Positions 51,172-61,022 of a stretch of 64,000 nt of DNA are shown here, in pieces (within the stretch, counting starts at the first letter, position 1; each line of letters begins with the position of its first letter). A model generated the notes under the pieces. The model saw nothing but the letters and a program-made list of their open reading frames with translations, made no database searches and had not been told where the DNA came from. Both the position numbers and the translations under genes were made by a program. Origin of the DNA: Sphingomonas hankookensis (GTDB lineage: Bacteria > Pseudomonadota > Alphaproteobacteria > Sphingomonadales > Sphingomonadaceae); the NCBI RefSeq assembly GCF_001619955.1, contig NZ_LQQO01000005.1:62001-126000 (forward strand), given 5' to 3'.

Positions 51172-52767
51172 ATGGCTGTCCCCATGGTCCGTCACACCCC
51201 ACCACTCGAACCGGGTCGCAACTGCTGGCGGATCGAGCGTGCCACGCGCGCGACCGTGCTGGTCGATGCCGACAATTATTTCACCCATGCCCGCGACGCG
51301 ATGCTGAAGGCGAAAAGGCAGATCCTGCTGATCGGCTGGGACTTCGACGCCCGCATCCGCTTCAAGACCGACCCTGCCAGCGAAGGCCCTGAAAAGGTTG
51401 GCGAATTTATCAGCTGGCTGGTCCGCCGGACACCGGGGCTGCAGGTCCATATCCTGCGCTGGGACACCGGCGCGATCAAGACGCTGTTCCATGGCCGCAC
51501 CCTCGTGCGCATCGCGAAATGGATCGCCGACCCGCAGGTGCACATGCGGCTCGACACCCATCACCCGGTCGCCGGTTCGCATCACCAGAAGGTCGTGGTG
51601 ATCGACGACGACGTCGCCTTTTGCGGCGGGATCGACATGACCGTCGACCGCTGGGACACGCGCGAGCATCGTGACGACGATCCCCGCCGGATCGAACCGG
51701 ACGGCACGCCCTACCAGCCTTGGCACGACGTCACCACCGCGCTGGAGGGGCCGGTCGCGGCAGCGCTGGGCGACATGTGCCGGCAGCGCTGGGAAATCTC
51801 GGGCGGCGACGCCCTGCCCGCGCCGACCGGCGTCGGCGGCTGCTGGCCGACCGGGCTCGACGCCGACTTTACCGAGATCGACGTCGCCATCGCCCGCACC
51901 GTGCCCGAGATGACCGACCAGGAACCGGTGCACGAGATCGAGACGCTGTACCTCGACCTGATCGCGCGTGCCGAACGCTTCTTCTATGCCGAGAGCCAGT
52001 ATTTCGCCTCGCGCAAGGTGGCGGAAGCGATCGCGAGACGCCTCGACGAGCCGGACGGCCCGGAGATCGTGATCGTCAACCCGACCACGGCCGAGGGCTG
52101 GCTGGAACCCGTCGCGATGGATTCGGCCCGCGCGCGCCTGTTCCAGGCTTTGAAGGAACGCGACCGCCACGACCGGCTGCGGCTCTACCATCCCTTCACC
52201 GCCGGCGGCACGCCGATCTATGTCCATGCCAAGGTGACGGTGATCGACGACCAGCTGCTGCGGGTCGGATCGTCCAACTTCAACAACCGCTCGCTCAGGC
52301 TCGACACCGAATGCGACGTGACGGTCGACGCCACTCGCCACGCCAATGCCGACGAACGCCGCACCATCGCCGGCATCCGCGATTCGCTGCTCGCCGAGCA
52401 TTTTGGGGTGGATTGCGAGACGATCGAGGCTACGCTGGAGCGCACCAACTCGCTGATTGCGACGATCGAGGAACTGCGTGGGGAAGGCCGCTCGCTACGC
52501 CCCTACGAAATTCCCGATCTGGGGGCGGTGACCGAATGGCTCGCCGACAACAAGATCCTCGACCCGGAAGGGCCGGGCGAGATGTTCGAGGCGCTGTCGG
52601 CGCGCACCCCGCTGCTCAAGAAGCTGAAGAAGCACCGCCCCCATCTCCACCGCGCCGACAACACGCTGTCGCCTGTAGTCACCGCGGTAGCGGTCGGCGG
52701 CACCGTCGCCGGCGGCACGCTGATCGGCATGATGCTTTGGAATGCGTGGAAGCAGCGGAAGGGCTGA
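51172..52767 (+). CDS. Phospholipase D-family protein with a C-terminal membrane anchor
   Basis: A 531-aa protein with two HKD motifs: HHQKVVVIDDDVAFCGGIDM near residue 141 and VHAKVTVIDDQLLRVGSSNF near residue 350. The enzyme could be a phosphatidyltransferase (cardiolipin-synthase-like) or a phospholipase D. There is no N-terminal membrane helix as in bacterial ClsA. One hydrophobic Gly-rich helix is at the end (TAVAVGGTVAGGTLIGMMLW). It is not in an operon. ATGs at 51172 and 51184 are both plausible. Confidence 0.9.
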   Translation: MAVPMVRHTPPLEPGRNCWRIERATRATVLVDADNYFTHARDAMLKAKRQILLIGWDFDARIRFKTDPASEGPEKVGEFISWLVRRTPGLQVHILRWDTGAIKTLFHGRTLVRIAKWIADPQVHMRLDTHHPVAGSHHQKVVVIDDDVAFCGGIDMTVDRWDTREHRDDDPRRIEPDGTPYQPWHDVTTALEGPVAAALGDMCRQRWEISGGDALPAPTGVGGCWPTGLDADFTEIDVAIARTVPEMTDQEPVHEIETLYLDLIARAERFFYAESQYFASRKVAEAIARRLDEPDGPEIVIVNPTTAEGWLEPVAMDSARARLFQALKERDRHDRLRLYHPFTAGGTPIYVHAKVTVIDDQLLRVGSSNFNNRSLRLDTECDVTVDATRHANADERRTIAGIRDSLLAEHFGVDCETIEATLERTNSLIATIEELRGEGRSLRPYEIPDLGAVTEWLADNKILDPEGPGEMFEALSARTPLLKKLKKHRPHLHRADNTLSPVVTAVAVGGTVAGGTLIGMMLWNAWKQRKG

Positions 52768-52911
52768 ACCGCTTTCGAAGCGGATCGGGGCCGCTCGGTG
52801 ATGCGGGCGCTAGCGGGACTGATCGGGATCGGCAACGGCCTCATCCCGCCATCCCGGCGCCCAGCGGCTGCGGCAGATATTCGTGGTTACCGCACTGATC
52901 CGCTGGCCATC

Positions 52912-53055
52912 ATGACATGGTGGCGTTGGTCCGGCGAGCTGCGGTTCGACAGCAACCCGGCATGGTGGATCATGCTTTCCGGCGTGTTCGGCAACGACGG
53001 TATCGCGCGCTGGGCGGAACGCCGCGATCGTGCACAGACCGAAGAGTCGGCCTGA
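52912..53055 (+). CDS. Possible 47-aa protein
   Basis: MTWWRWSGELRFDSNPAWWI followed by MLSGVFGNDGIARWAERRDR is Trp-rich and not typical of a shadow frame. The frame is also open upstream to 52798. No convincing ribosome-binding site was found. It lies in the 332-base space between the phospholipase gene and the convergent 79-aa gene. Weak call. Confidence 0.35.
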   Translation: MTWWRWSGELRFDSNPAWWIMLSGVFGNDGIARWAERRDRAQTEESA

Positions 53056-53099
53056 AACGGAAGCGGGGACCGACACCGGCCCCCGCCCCGCAATCGGAC

Positions 53100-53339
53100 T
53101 TAGTTGCTGTCCGAATCGTTGTCGTCGACGGCGATGATCACGCCACCGGCCACGATCGCGGCTGCCAGCAGCGCGAACACGATGCCGCCGCCGGCGAGCT
53201 TCTGGCCACCCTTGGCCGGAGCCGACGCGCGGACCGACTTGGCGACCGACAGGGCCGACGCGTTCTGCGCGGCATTGGCGGCGACCGGAGCAGCGGCCAG
53301 CGTGGTCGCGGCGATTGCCGTCAGAAACTTCGAAACCAT
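53100..53339 (-). CDS. Small exported protein with one membrane helix
   Basis: A 79-aa product. The signal peptide is MVSKFLTAIAATTLAAAPVA...ANA. A basic segment (SVAKSVRASAPAKGGQKLAG) follows, then a hydrophobic helix GIVFALLAAAIVAGGVIIAV and an acidic tail DDNDSDSN. Similar short exported proteins occur in sphingomonads, function unknown. It is monocistronic and divergent from purL. Confidence 0.7.
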   Translation of the reverse strand: MVSKFLTAIAATTLAAAPVAANAAQNASALSVAKSVRASAPAKGGQKLAGGGIVFALLAAAIVAGGVIIAVDDNDSDSN

Positions 53340-53581
53340 TCACATTCTCCCTTGCTCGGCATCATGCCATGCTACGCCGAGTCCGACGATGCACCGCACC
53401 GACTCCCAGCGTGGCGAACGGTTCCCACGCACCGGCATGATTCCGAAGCGCTTTAATCCTTTCGAACGAAATTTGTTCCACCACTGTATCTATTCGGCAA
53501 CGCAACATTGCCCTTCTGTTACGTCGCCGCGGCCAACAAACCGGCTGGCACCACAGGCGCGTGCGCGCTAGAGGCTCGCCC

Positions 53582-55804
53582 ATGACCCAGATCACGCCCG
53601 AGATCGTCGCCGAACACGGCCTGAGCCCCGAAGAATATGAGCGCGTCCTGCACGCGATGGGGCGCGAACCGAACCTGACCGAACTGGGCATCTTCTCGGT
53701 CATGTGGTCGGAACATTGCAGCTACAAGTCCAGCCGCATCCACCTGAAGAAGCTGCCGACCACCGGACGTCAGGTCATTTGCGGGCCGGGTGAGAATGCC
53801 GGCGTCATCGACATCGGTGACGGGCAGGCGGCGATCTTCAAGATGGAGAGCCACAACCACCCGTCCTACATCGAACCCTATCAGGGTGCGGCGACGGGCG
53901 TCGGCGGCATCCTGCGCGACGTGTTCACCATGGGCGCGCGGCCGATCGCGAACCTCAACGCGCTGCGCTTCGGCCGGCCCGATCACCCGAAGATGCGCCA
54001 CCTGATCGCGGGGGTGGTCCATGGCATCGGCGGCTATGGCAATTGCGTCGGCGTGCCGACCGTGGGCGGCGAGGTGAATTTCCACCCGGCCTATGACGGC
54101 AACATCCTCGTCAACGCCATGACCGTCGGCATCGCCGATACCGACAAGATCTTCTATTCGGCCGCCTCCGGCGTCGGCAATCCGATCGTCTATGTCGGGT
54201 CGAAGACCGGCCGCGACGGCATTCACGGCGCGACCATGGCCTCGGCCGATTTCGGCGAGGATGCCGAGGAAAAGCGTCCGACCGTGCAGGTCGGCGACCC
54301 CTTCACCGAAAAGCTGCTGATCGAGGCGTGCCTCGAACTCATGGCATCCGACGCGATCGTCGCGATTCAGGACATGGGCGCCGCCGGCCTCACCTCCTCT
54401 TCGGTCGAAATGGCGTCGAAGGGCGGCGTCGGCATCGAACTGGTCATGGACGACGTGCCGCAGCGCGAACGCGGCATGACCCCGTACGAGATGATGCTGT
54501 CGGAAAGCCAGGAGCGGATGCTCATGGTGCTGAAGCCCGGCCGCGAGGACTTCGCGCGGGCGATCTTCGACAAATGGGAACTCGACTTCGCGGTCATCGG
54601 CCATGTCACCGACACCGGCCGCATGGTGCTGAAGTGGCAGGGCGACGTCGTCGCCGACATCCCGCTCGCCCCGCTGGCGGACGAAGCCCCGCTCTACGAC
54701 CGGCCGCATGTCCCGACGCCGAAATCCGCCGAACTGGCAAACGTGCCCGAAAGCACCGATCCGGCCGCCGACCTGCTCAAGCTGATGGGATCGCCTGACA
54801 TCGCGTCGCGTCGCTGGATCTGGGAACAGTATGACCACATGGTCGGCGCCGACACCGTGCAGCGCCCGGGCGGCGACGCGGCGGTGGTGCGCGTGCACGG
54901 GACGCAGAAGGCGCTGGCAATGACCACCGACTGCACCCCGCGCTATTGCTTCGCCGATCCGGTCGAGGGCGGTCGCCAGGCGATTGCCGAGGCCTATCGC
55001 AACCTGACCGCGGTCGGCGCGACGCCGCTCGCTGTCACCAACTGTCTGAACTTCGCCAACCCGCAGCGCCCCGAGATCATGGGCCAGATCGTCGGCTGCC
55101 TCGACGGGATGAGCGAGGCCTGCCGCGCCCTCGACTTCCCGATCGTGTCGGGCAACGTCTCGCTCTACAATGAATCGAAGGCGACCGGCGGCGGCTCGGC
55201 GATCCTGCCGACCCCGGCGATCGGCGGTGTCGGGCTGCTGGCCGACTGGGAGAAGTCGGCGACCATCGCCTTCAAGCAGACCGGCGACATCATCCTGCGC
55301 GTCGGCGACCGCACCGGCTCGCTCGGCCAGTCGCTATGGCTGCGCGAAGTCCATGGCCGCGAGGAAGGCCCGCCGCCGCCGGTCGATCTCGACGGCGAGC
55401 GTCGTACCGGCGGCTATATCCGCCAGGCGATCCTGTCGGGCAAGATCACCGCCTGCCACGATGTGTCGGATGGCGGCGTCGCGGTGACGGTGGCGGAGAT
55501 GGCGCTCGCCGGCAATGTCGGCGCGATCCTCGACCGCAAGCTGCCGTTCGACGACATCGCCCGCTCGCTGTTCGGTGAGGATCAGGGCAATTACATCGTC
55601 ACGGTGCACGACCACGCGCTGCTCGAATTCCTGCAGGGCGCCGAAAAGGCCGGGGTCGATGCCGAACCGATCGGCCGCACCATCGGCAGCCGGATCATCT
55701 TCGAACTGACCGATGGCGACTTCGCCGTGTCCCTGGACGACCTGCGCAAGGCACATGAAGGCTTCTTCCCCGCGTTGATGGGTGCCGACGCGGCGCTCGC
55801 CTAA
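53582..55804 (+). CDS. purL: Phosphoribosylformylglycinamidine synthase subunit II
   Basis: ATP-dependent purine-synthesis enzyme (740 aa, small form working with PurS and PurQ). Motifs: [57 protein letters not shown], and [41 protein letters not shown] lies near the end. The ATG at 53582 follows AGAGG. The purS and purQ genes are not in this window. A DUF418 gene follows after 42 bases. Confidence 0.97.
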   Translation: MTQITPEIVAEHGLSPEEYERVLHAMGREPNLTELGIFSVMWSEHCSYKSSRIHLKKLPTTGRQVICGPGENAGVIDIGDGQAAIFKMESHNHPSYIEPYQGAATGVGGILRDVFTMGARPIANLNALRFGRPDHPKMRHLIAGVVHGIGGYGNCVGVPTVGGEVNFHPAYDGNILVNAMTVGIADTDKIFYSAASGVGNPIVYVGSKTGRDGIHGATMASADFGEDAEEKRPTVQVGDPFTEKLLIEACLELMASDAIVAIQDMGAAGLTSSSVEMASKGGVGIELVMDDVPQRERGMTPYEMMLSESQERMLMVLKPGREDFARAIFDKWELDFAVIGHVTDTGRMVLKWQGDVVADIPLAPLADEAPLYDRPHVPTPKSAELANVPESTDPAADLLKLMGSPDIASRRWIWEQYDHMVGADTVQRPGGDAAVVRVHGTQKALAMTTDCTPRYCFADPVEGGRQAIAEAYRNLTAVGATPLAVTNCLNFANPQRPEIMGQIVGCLDGMSEACRALDFPIVSGNVSLYNESKATGGGSAILPTPAIGGVGLLADWEKSATIAFKQTGDIILRVGDRTGSLGQSLWLREVHGREEGPPPPVDLDGERRTGGYIRQAILSGKITACHDVSDGGVAVTVAEMALAGNVGAILDRKLPFDDIARSLFGEDQGNYIVTVHDHALLEFLQGAEKAGVDAEPIGRTIGSRIIFELTDGDFAVSLDDLRKAHEGFFPALMGADAALA

Positions 55805-55846
55805 CCACCTTCCCCCTGCCCGCGCGATCGGGCAGGAGAATTTCCC

Positions 55847-57073
55847 ATGACCGACCCCCGCCCTGCCGCCGACCGCATCGTCACCCTCGACGTGGTGCGC
55901 GGGGTTGCGGTGATGGGCATCCTGTTCGTCAACATCCTGAGCTTCGCGCTGCCCGACACCGCGCGGCTCAGCCCCCATGCGTGGGGCATGACCGGTCCCG
56001 CCGACCTATGGGCCTATTTCGCGACGATGATCGCGTTCGACGGCAAGATGCGCGGGCTGTTCTCCTTCCTGTTCGGGGCCTCGCTGCTGCTGGTCGTCGA
56101 CCGGGCGGAAGCCGGCGGCGCGGACCCGGCGGCGGTGCATTACCGGCGGATGGCCTGGCTGTTCGTCCTGGGGCTCGCCCATGCCGTGCTGCTGTGGCCG
56201 GGCGACATATTGATGCATTATGCGCTGGTCGGCAGCGTCGCCTATGGCTTTCGCGCCAGCTCGGTACGGCGGATGGTCGCATGCGGCATCGCGCTGGCGG
56301 CGCTCGAATGGCTGTTGCTGGGCGCGATCGCGCTGTCGTTCGTCGCGATGAAGGGTGCGGACACGCCTGCCGCCGCACAAGGGTTGCGCGACTTCGAAAA
56401 CGGCTTCGGCATCCCGACGCCCGCCGTGCTGGCGCAGGAGATCGCGCTGTTTCGCGGCAGCTATGCCGGCATCGTGCACCATAATCTGGTCGAGCTGGCG
56501 ACGACGCTCTACAACACCATCTTCATCGGCATCGAGACGCTCGCCTATATGCTGTTCGGCATGGCGGCGCTGCGCAGCGGGATGCTGACGGGCACATGGT
56601 CCCGCGCCCGGCTGTGGCGCTGGGCAGGCGTCGGGATCGGCATCGGCGTGGCGGGCTATGCCATGATCGCCGCATGGATGTTCTCGCACGGCATCGATGC
56701 CCGCTCGGTCATCATCGGCGCCTTCGCCCTTCCCCCGCCGCTCCGGGGCGTGATGATCGCGGGCTATGCCGCCGCGATCCTGCTGCTCGCGCAGCGCGGC
56801 GGCGCCATCGTTGCCCGGTGCGCAGCGGTCGGGCGCATGGCGCTCAGCAACTATCTGGCGACCACCATCGTCATGTGCTTCGTCTTTCATGGCTGGGGCC
56901 TCGGCCAGTTCGGCTTCTGGTCGCGCGCCACGCTGTACCTGCCCGTGCTGGCGATGTGCGGACTGATGCTGCTGTGGTCGCCCTGGTGGCTCGCCCGGTT
57001 CCCCTTCGGCCCGTTCGAATGGCTGTGGCGGTCGCTCGCCCGGTGGCAGCTGCAACCGATCCGCATCCGCTGA
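55847..57073 (+). CDS. DUF418 family membrane protein
   Basis: A 408-aa protein with about ten membrane helices. The start RIVTLDVVRGVAVMGILFVN and the motif FDGKMRGLFSFLFGASLLLV match DUF418/YeiB. The C-terminal GRMALSNYLATTIVMCFVFHGWGLG is also typical. The family is related to acyltransferase_3/OpgC-like membrane proteins; function is unproven. AGGAG precedes the start. Confidence 0.92.
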   Translation: MTDPRPAADRIVTLDVVRGVAVMGILFVNILSFALPDTARLSPHAWGMTGPADLWAYFATMIAFDGKMRGLFSFLFGASLLLVVDRAEAGGADPAAVHYRRMAWLFVLGLAHAVLLWPGDILMHYALVGSVAYGFRASSVRRMVACGIALAALEWLLLGAIALSFVAMKGADTPAAAQGLRDFENGFGIPTPAVLAQEIALFRGSYAGIVHHNLVELATTLYNTIFIGIETLAYMLFGMAALRSGMLTGTWSRARLWRWAGVGIGIGVAGYAMIAAWMFSHGIDARSVIIGAFALPPPLRGVMIAGYAAAILLLAQRGGAIVARCAAVGRMALSNYLATTIVMCFVFHGWGLGQFGFWSRATLYLPVLAMCGLMLLWSPWWLARFPFGPFEWLWRSLARWQLQPIRIR

Positions 57074-57108
57074 TCGCCGCCGTTCGTGCGAGTCATCCGC
57101 AATAACTC

Positions 57109-57129
57109 TTGCGAACGAGTTTCATTACT
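57109..57129 (+). promoter_or_regulatory. Candidate Fur/iron-responsive box upstream of bfd
   Basis: TTGCGAACGAGTTTCATTAC has the TGCGAA-(N4)-TTTCAT layout close to Fur boxes of alphaproteobacteria. It lies 35 bases before the bfd start and in an AT-richer stretch. The context (bfd-bfr) makes iron control plausible. Confidence 0.4.
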
Positions 57130-57163
57130 ACTATTGATCGACTCGTCAGAGCGAGGGTCGAAC

Positions 57164-57334
57164 ATGGTCGTATGCGTCTGTAATGCCATCAAAGAACGCG
57201 ATGTCCGCGCGGCCGCACGGGGCGGTGCCAGCAGCGCCTGCCAGGCGTACCGGGCCTTGGGATGCCAGGCGAAATGCGGGCAATGCGTGCCGTTCGCGCG
57301 AGCCATTATCGATGCGGAACGCGCGGCTGCGTAA
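57164..57334 (+). CDS. bfd: Bacterioferritin-associated ferredoxin
   Basis: A 56-aa [2Fe-2S] protein. The four cluster cysteines are in VVCVCNAIKE, then YRALGCQAKCGQCVPFARAI. In Pseudomonas, Bfd reduces Bfr to release iron. The ATG at 57164 follows AGGG. The bfr gene starts 102 bases downstream on the same strand. Confidence 0.95.
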   Translation: MVVCVCNAIKERDVRAAARGGASSACQAYRALGCQAKCGQCVPFARAIIDAERAAA

Positions 57335-57436
57335 CGTTCGCAGCTGCCGAAAACGGCGGAAATCCGCCATTTTTACCCTGTCGCCAAAGCCCCGAAACGC
57401 GTATGGGCGGTTCGTCATCATATAAGGACGAACGAC

Positions 57437-57928
57437 GTGAAGGGCGACGCCAAGGTCATCGAATTTCTGAACGAAGCGCTCAAGAACGAGCTGACGGCGG
57501 TGAACCAGTACTGGTTGCACTATCGCCTGCTCGACCATTGGGGCGTCTACAAGCTGGCCCAGTTCGAACGTCACGAATCGATCGACGAGATGAAGCACGC
57601 CGACCGACTGGCGGAGCGCATCCTGTTCCTCGACGGCCTGCCCAATTTCCAGCTGCTCGGCCGCCTGCGCGTCGGTGAGACCGTCGAAGAGGTGCTGAAA
57701 GCCGATCTGGCGATCGAGGTCGAGGCCGTCGCCCAGCTGCGCGAAGCCGTCGCCTATTGCGAAAGCATCCGTGATTTCGTCAGCCGCGACCTGTTCGCCG
57801 AGATCCTGATGAACGAGGAAGAGCATGTCGACACGCTCGAAACCCAGTTCGAGATGATCGAGCGGATGGGCATCCAGAATTACGTGCAGCTCAACTCGGT
57901 CGCCGAACTGGACAAGCACGGCGGCTGA
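57437..57928 (+). CDS. bfr: Bacterioferritin
   Basis: A 163-aa haem ferritin storing iron. The ferroxidase ligands are visible: Glu in ALKNELTAVNQYWLHYRLL, Glu and His in ESIDEMKHADRLAERIL, Glu in LAIEVEAVAQL, and Glu and His in MNEEEHVDTLE. The haem-ligand Met is the M of DEMKH. It starts at GTG with AAGGA upstream. It pairs with bfd. Confidence 0.97.
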   Translation: MKGDAKVIEFLNEALKNELTAVNQYWLHYRLLDHWGVYKLAQFERHESIDEMKHADRLAERILFLDGLPNFQLLGRLRVGETVEEVLKADLAIEVEAVAQLREAVAYCESIRDFVSRDLFAEILMNEEEHVDTLETQFEMIERMGIQNYVQLNSVAELDKHGG

Positions 57929-58012
57929 CCCGACGCGACCGGCCGCGTGGACGCGCGGCCGGTTGGCCCGGGACCGGTGCATTAGGGCCTGCCCCCCCCC
58001 CTGCCTGAACCA

Positions 58013-58098
58013 GACGTCATCCCGGCGAAGGCTGGGATATCCCGGTAGGATCACATGGCAGGAGCCGCTTGAGACCCCAGCCTTCGCTGGGGTGACGT
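58013..58098. repeat. R3 inverted-repeat pair
   Basis: GACGTCATCCCGGCGAAGGC-TGGGAT at the left mirrors ACCCCAGCCTTCGCTGGGGT-GACGTC at the right. Just upstream a run of ten C residues (57992-58001) stands out. It separates bfr from the convergent Hpt gene. Confidence 0.82.
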
Positions 58099-58161
58099 CA
58101 AAGCGCAGCCGGATTCACCGCCGGCGGGACTCGGCCTTGGGTGGTCCTTAAGCGTATCGCC

Positions 58162-58566
58162 CTACAGCGCGACCGGCCGCTTTCCGAACCCGTTGCGCCG
58201 CTGCGCCAGCGGATTGCTGTCGCGATCCAGCACGCCCAGCGTCGCCTCGAACGTCGGGCGCAGCTGCGCGACATGTTCCAGTGCTTCGGTCGGCACGTCG
58301 CGCGTCTCGACGCAGTTGCGCGCGATCGTCTCGATCACCTCGGCCAGGTCGGCCAGCGTGTCGGCACCGAACTGGCGCGACTCCCCTTTCAGCGTATGCG
58401 CCGGCAGCACCATCGCCGCCGCATTCTGCTGCCGCATCGCCTGTTCGATCGCGATCAGCGACTTGACGCCGTCTTCCTTGAAATAGCCGAGAATGCGGAC
58501 GAAATTCGCGCCCAGTTCCGCGCGCGCGTTGGCCAGCGTCCGCTCGTCGATCAGTCCCTGGTGCAT
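58162..58566 (-). CDS. Hpt domain protein
   Basis: A 134-aa histidine phosphotransfer protein. The phospho-accepting His is in VLPAHTLKGESRQFGADTLA near residue 57. The helical bundle begins LIDERTLANARAELGANFVRIL. There is no kinase or receiver domain beside it, so it must act with partners elsewhere. I chose the ATG at 58566 because AGGACGGA lies upstream. Confidence 0.9.
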   Translation of the reverse strand: MHQGLIDERTLANARAELGANFVRILGYFKEDGVKSLIAIEQAMRQQNAAAMVLPAHTLKGESRQFGADTLADLAEVIETIARNCVETRDVPTEALEHVAQLRPTFEATLGVLDRDSNPLAQRRNGFGKRPVAL

Positions 58567-58670
58567 CTTTGTCCGTCCTGTCACTCAACGCGCCGCGTCC
58601 GGCACGATGGGTCGAATCTAGCCGACCCATCGTAAACAGAGCGTTGATACCCGGCGCGTCCGACCGGATT

Positions 58671-59933
58671 TCAGGCGAGCAGCAGCCCGGCCAGCGCCGC
58701 TGACATCAGGTTGGCGAGGCTGCCGGCGACGAGCGCGCGGATGCCGAGCTTGGCGATCATCGGCCGCTGGTTCGGCGCCAGGCTGCCGGTCACCGCCATC
58801 TGGATCGCGATCGACGAGAAATTGGCGAAGCCGCACAGCGCGAAGGTGATGATCGCGATCGTCCGCGTCGACAGCTGCGCGCCGGCCTCGCCCAGCGAGA
58901 TATAGGCGACGAACTCGTTCAGCACGACCTTCTGCCCGAACAGCCCGCCGGCGATCCCCGCCTCGTTCCACGGCACGTTCAGCAGATACATGACCGGTGC
59001 GAAGACATAGCCGAGCAGCCGCTGGAAGCTCAGGTCCGCCACGCCGAACCAGTTGCCGATGCCACCGAGCAGCCCGTTGGCCAGCGCCACCAGCGCGACG
59101 AACGCCAGCACCATCGCGCCGACTGCCACCGCCAGCTTCACGCCGGTCTGCGCGCCCTGGGCCGCCGCCATGATGATGTTGGCCGGGCGTTCCTCGTCAT
59201 GCGTCGCCTCGGCCAGCGCGATCGCCTCCGCCTCGCGGTCGTCACCCAGCGGCAGTTCGCCGGCGGGAGGTTCGGGCGTGTCGGGCATGATGATCTTGGC
59301 CATCAATATGCCGCCCGGCGCCGCCATGAAGCTGGCCGCCAGCAGGAAATCGATGCGGATGCCCATCGACGCATAGGCCGCGAGGATCGTGCCGGCGACG
59401 CCCGCCATGCCGCTGGTCATCACCGTGAACAGCTGTGCCGGGGTCAGGCCTGCCAGATAGGGGCGGATCACCAGCGGCGATTCGCTTTGGCCGACGAAGA
59501 TGTTCGCGGCGGCGCACAGTGATTCAACCTTGCTGACGCCGATCACCTTTTCGATGCCGCCGCCGATCCAGCGCACGACCAGCTGCATGATCCCCAGATA
59601 ATAGAGGATCGACACCAGCGACGCGAAGAAGATGATGACCGGCAGCGCGGCGATGGCGAAGCTCTGCCCGCCGATTTCCGGCCGGGCGAGCGGCCCGAAC
59701 AGGAACGAGGTGCCGGCATTGGCATAGGCCAGCAGGTTGGCGACCCCGCCCGACAGGAAGCCCAGCACGCCCTTGCCCCATGGCGTATAGAGCACCAGCA
59801 CCGCGATCCCGACCTGCAACGCGAACGCGGCCCCCACCACGCGCAGCCGGATCGCCCGGCGGTTGGTCGACAATGCGACGGCAATCCCCAGAATCACGAC
59901 GATGCCGGCGATGCCGATCAGAAAACGAGTCAT
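58671..59933 (-). CDS. Concentrative nucleoside transporter (NupC/CNT family)
   Basis: A 420-aa symporter. Signatures: [20 protein letters not shown] (GQSESPL), the [18 protein letters not shown] block, and [15 protein letters not shown]. An acidic cytoplasmic loop ([20 protein letters not shown]) lies midway. It probably takes up nucleosides with H+ or Na+. Monocistronic, divergent from the queuosine-precursor transporter gene. Confidence 0.94.
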   Translation of the reverse strand: MTRFLIGIAGIVVILGIAVALSTNRRAIRLRVVGAAFALQVGIAVLVLYTPWGKGVLGFLSGGVANLLAYANAGTSFLFGPLARPEIGGQSFAIAALPVIIFFASLVSILYYLGIMQLVVRWIGGGIEKVIGVSKVESLCAAANIFVGQSESPLVIRPYLAGLTPAQLFTVMTSGMAGVAGTILAAYASMGIRIDFLLAASFMAAPGGILMAKIIMPDTPEPPAGELPLGDDREAEAIALAEATHDEERPANIIMAAAQGAQTGVKLAVAVGAMVLAFVALVALANGLLGGIGNWFGVADLSFQRLLGYVFAPVMYLLNVPWNEAGIAGGLFGQKVVLNEFVAYISLGEAGAQLSTRTIAIITFALCGFANFSSIAIQMAVTGSLAPNQRPMIAKLGIRALVAGSLANLMSAALAGLLLA

Positions 59934-60064
59934 GTTGAACGCTTACCCTGCCCCGCCGCCCGCCCCGGACGGCCCAAACCGTCGTGACATGCCATGCCAC
60001 GGCCAGCGACGCCAGCGGCGACAAACGCTTTTGCCATCGGCCGATTTCGGGACTAGCAAGGGTC

Positions 60065-60733
60065 ATGACGACACCCGCCCCGCCCGCGACCGCACCTGCG
60101 TCCGCGACGATCACCCTGCCCCGCGCGCTGTTCATCCTCTCGATCTTCTATGGCGGCATGGTCTGCGTCGCAGGCGTGCTGGGCAACAAGCAGGTCGCGA
60201 TCGGCCCGCTGGCGGTGGAGGCGGGCATCTTCGCCTTCCTGCTGCTGGTCGTGGTGTCGAGCGCGATCGCCGAACTCTATGGCCCGGGGCGCGCGAAGCA
60301 TCTGGTGTGGTTCGGCTTCGTGCCGCTCATCACCTCGATGATCCTGTCATGGATCGTGTGGGCGCTGCCCGCATCGGCGGACATGCTGCCGGTCAATCGC
60401 GATGCGATCCAGATCATCCTCGGCGCGACGTGGCGCATCTGGGGCGCGGGGATCATCGCCTATGGCGTATCGCAGACGCTCAACGTCACGATCTTCGGCT
60501 GGCTGAAGCGCGGCGAAGGCAAATTGCTCTGGCTGCGCGCGGCGATCGCCAGCGTGCTGTCGCAGATCGTCGATACGCTGATCTTCGTGACGGTCGCCTT
60601 CTATGGCGTGTTCCCGATCGGGCAGCTGGTGGTCGGACAGATGCTGGCCAAGGTCGTGCTGTCGATCGTGCTGGTCCCGCCGCTGATCTATGCCTTTGTC
60701 GGGCTGGGGCGCTGGCTGGACCGGGCGCGGTAA
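60065..60733 (+). CDS. Queuosine precursor transporter (YhhQ/VUT family)
   Basis: A 222-aa protein with about six membrane helices. It opens with a Pro/Ala-rich 18-residue tail. Signatures: VCVAGVLGNKQVAIGPLAVE, then SSAIAELYGPGRAKHLVWFG, then RAAIASVLSQIVDTLIFVTVAF. The family imports queuine-type bases (preQ0/preQ1). The ATG at 60065 gives the usual length. Confidence 0.92.
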   Translation: MTTPAPPATAPASATITLPRALFILSIFYGGMVCVAGVLGNKQVAIGPLAVEAGIFAFLLLVVVSSAIAELYGPGRAKHLVWFGFVPLITSMILSWIVWALPASADMLPVNRDAIQIILGATWRIWGAGIIAYGVSQTLNVTIFGWLKRGEGKLLWLRAAIASVLSQIVDTLIFVTVAFYGVFPIGQLVVGQMLAKVVLSIVLVPPLIYAFVGLGRWLDRAR

Positions 60734-60742
60734 GAAGGATTC

Positions 60743-60984
60743 GGGTTCACGCGAAGGCGCGGAGGCGCGGAGAAGAAGAAGGGGTTTTGTCGCGCAGAGG
60801 CGCAGAGGGCGCTGAGAGGTTGTGGTGCCGGCGATGGCGGCCGGTCTGGCGCAGCCTCTTCTCTATCGGCAGCCGATGATGGAGAGCCGCTGTCGCGGCG
60901 AGCGCACTATCTCTGCGCCCTCTGCGCCTCTGCGCGAATAAATCTCTTTCTCCCGCCGCCCCGCGCCTCCGCGTGAACCAACTT
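60743..60984. repeat. R7 long inverted-repeat element, copy c
   Basis: The outer arms GGTTCACGCGAAGGCGCGGA and CCGCGCCTCCGCGTGAACC enclose inner arms TCGCGCAGAGGCGCAGAGGG and CCCTCTGCGCCTCTGCGCGA. The central 90 bases are GC-rich and include a second small hairpin. It fills the space before argB. Confidence 0.82.
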
Positions 60985-61022
60985 CTTCCTTCCGCCCCCC
61001 GACCCCGCTAAAGCGCCCATCC

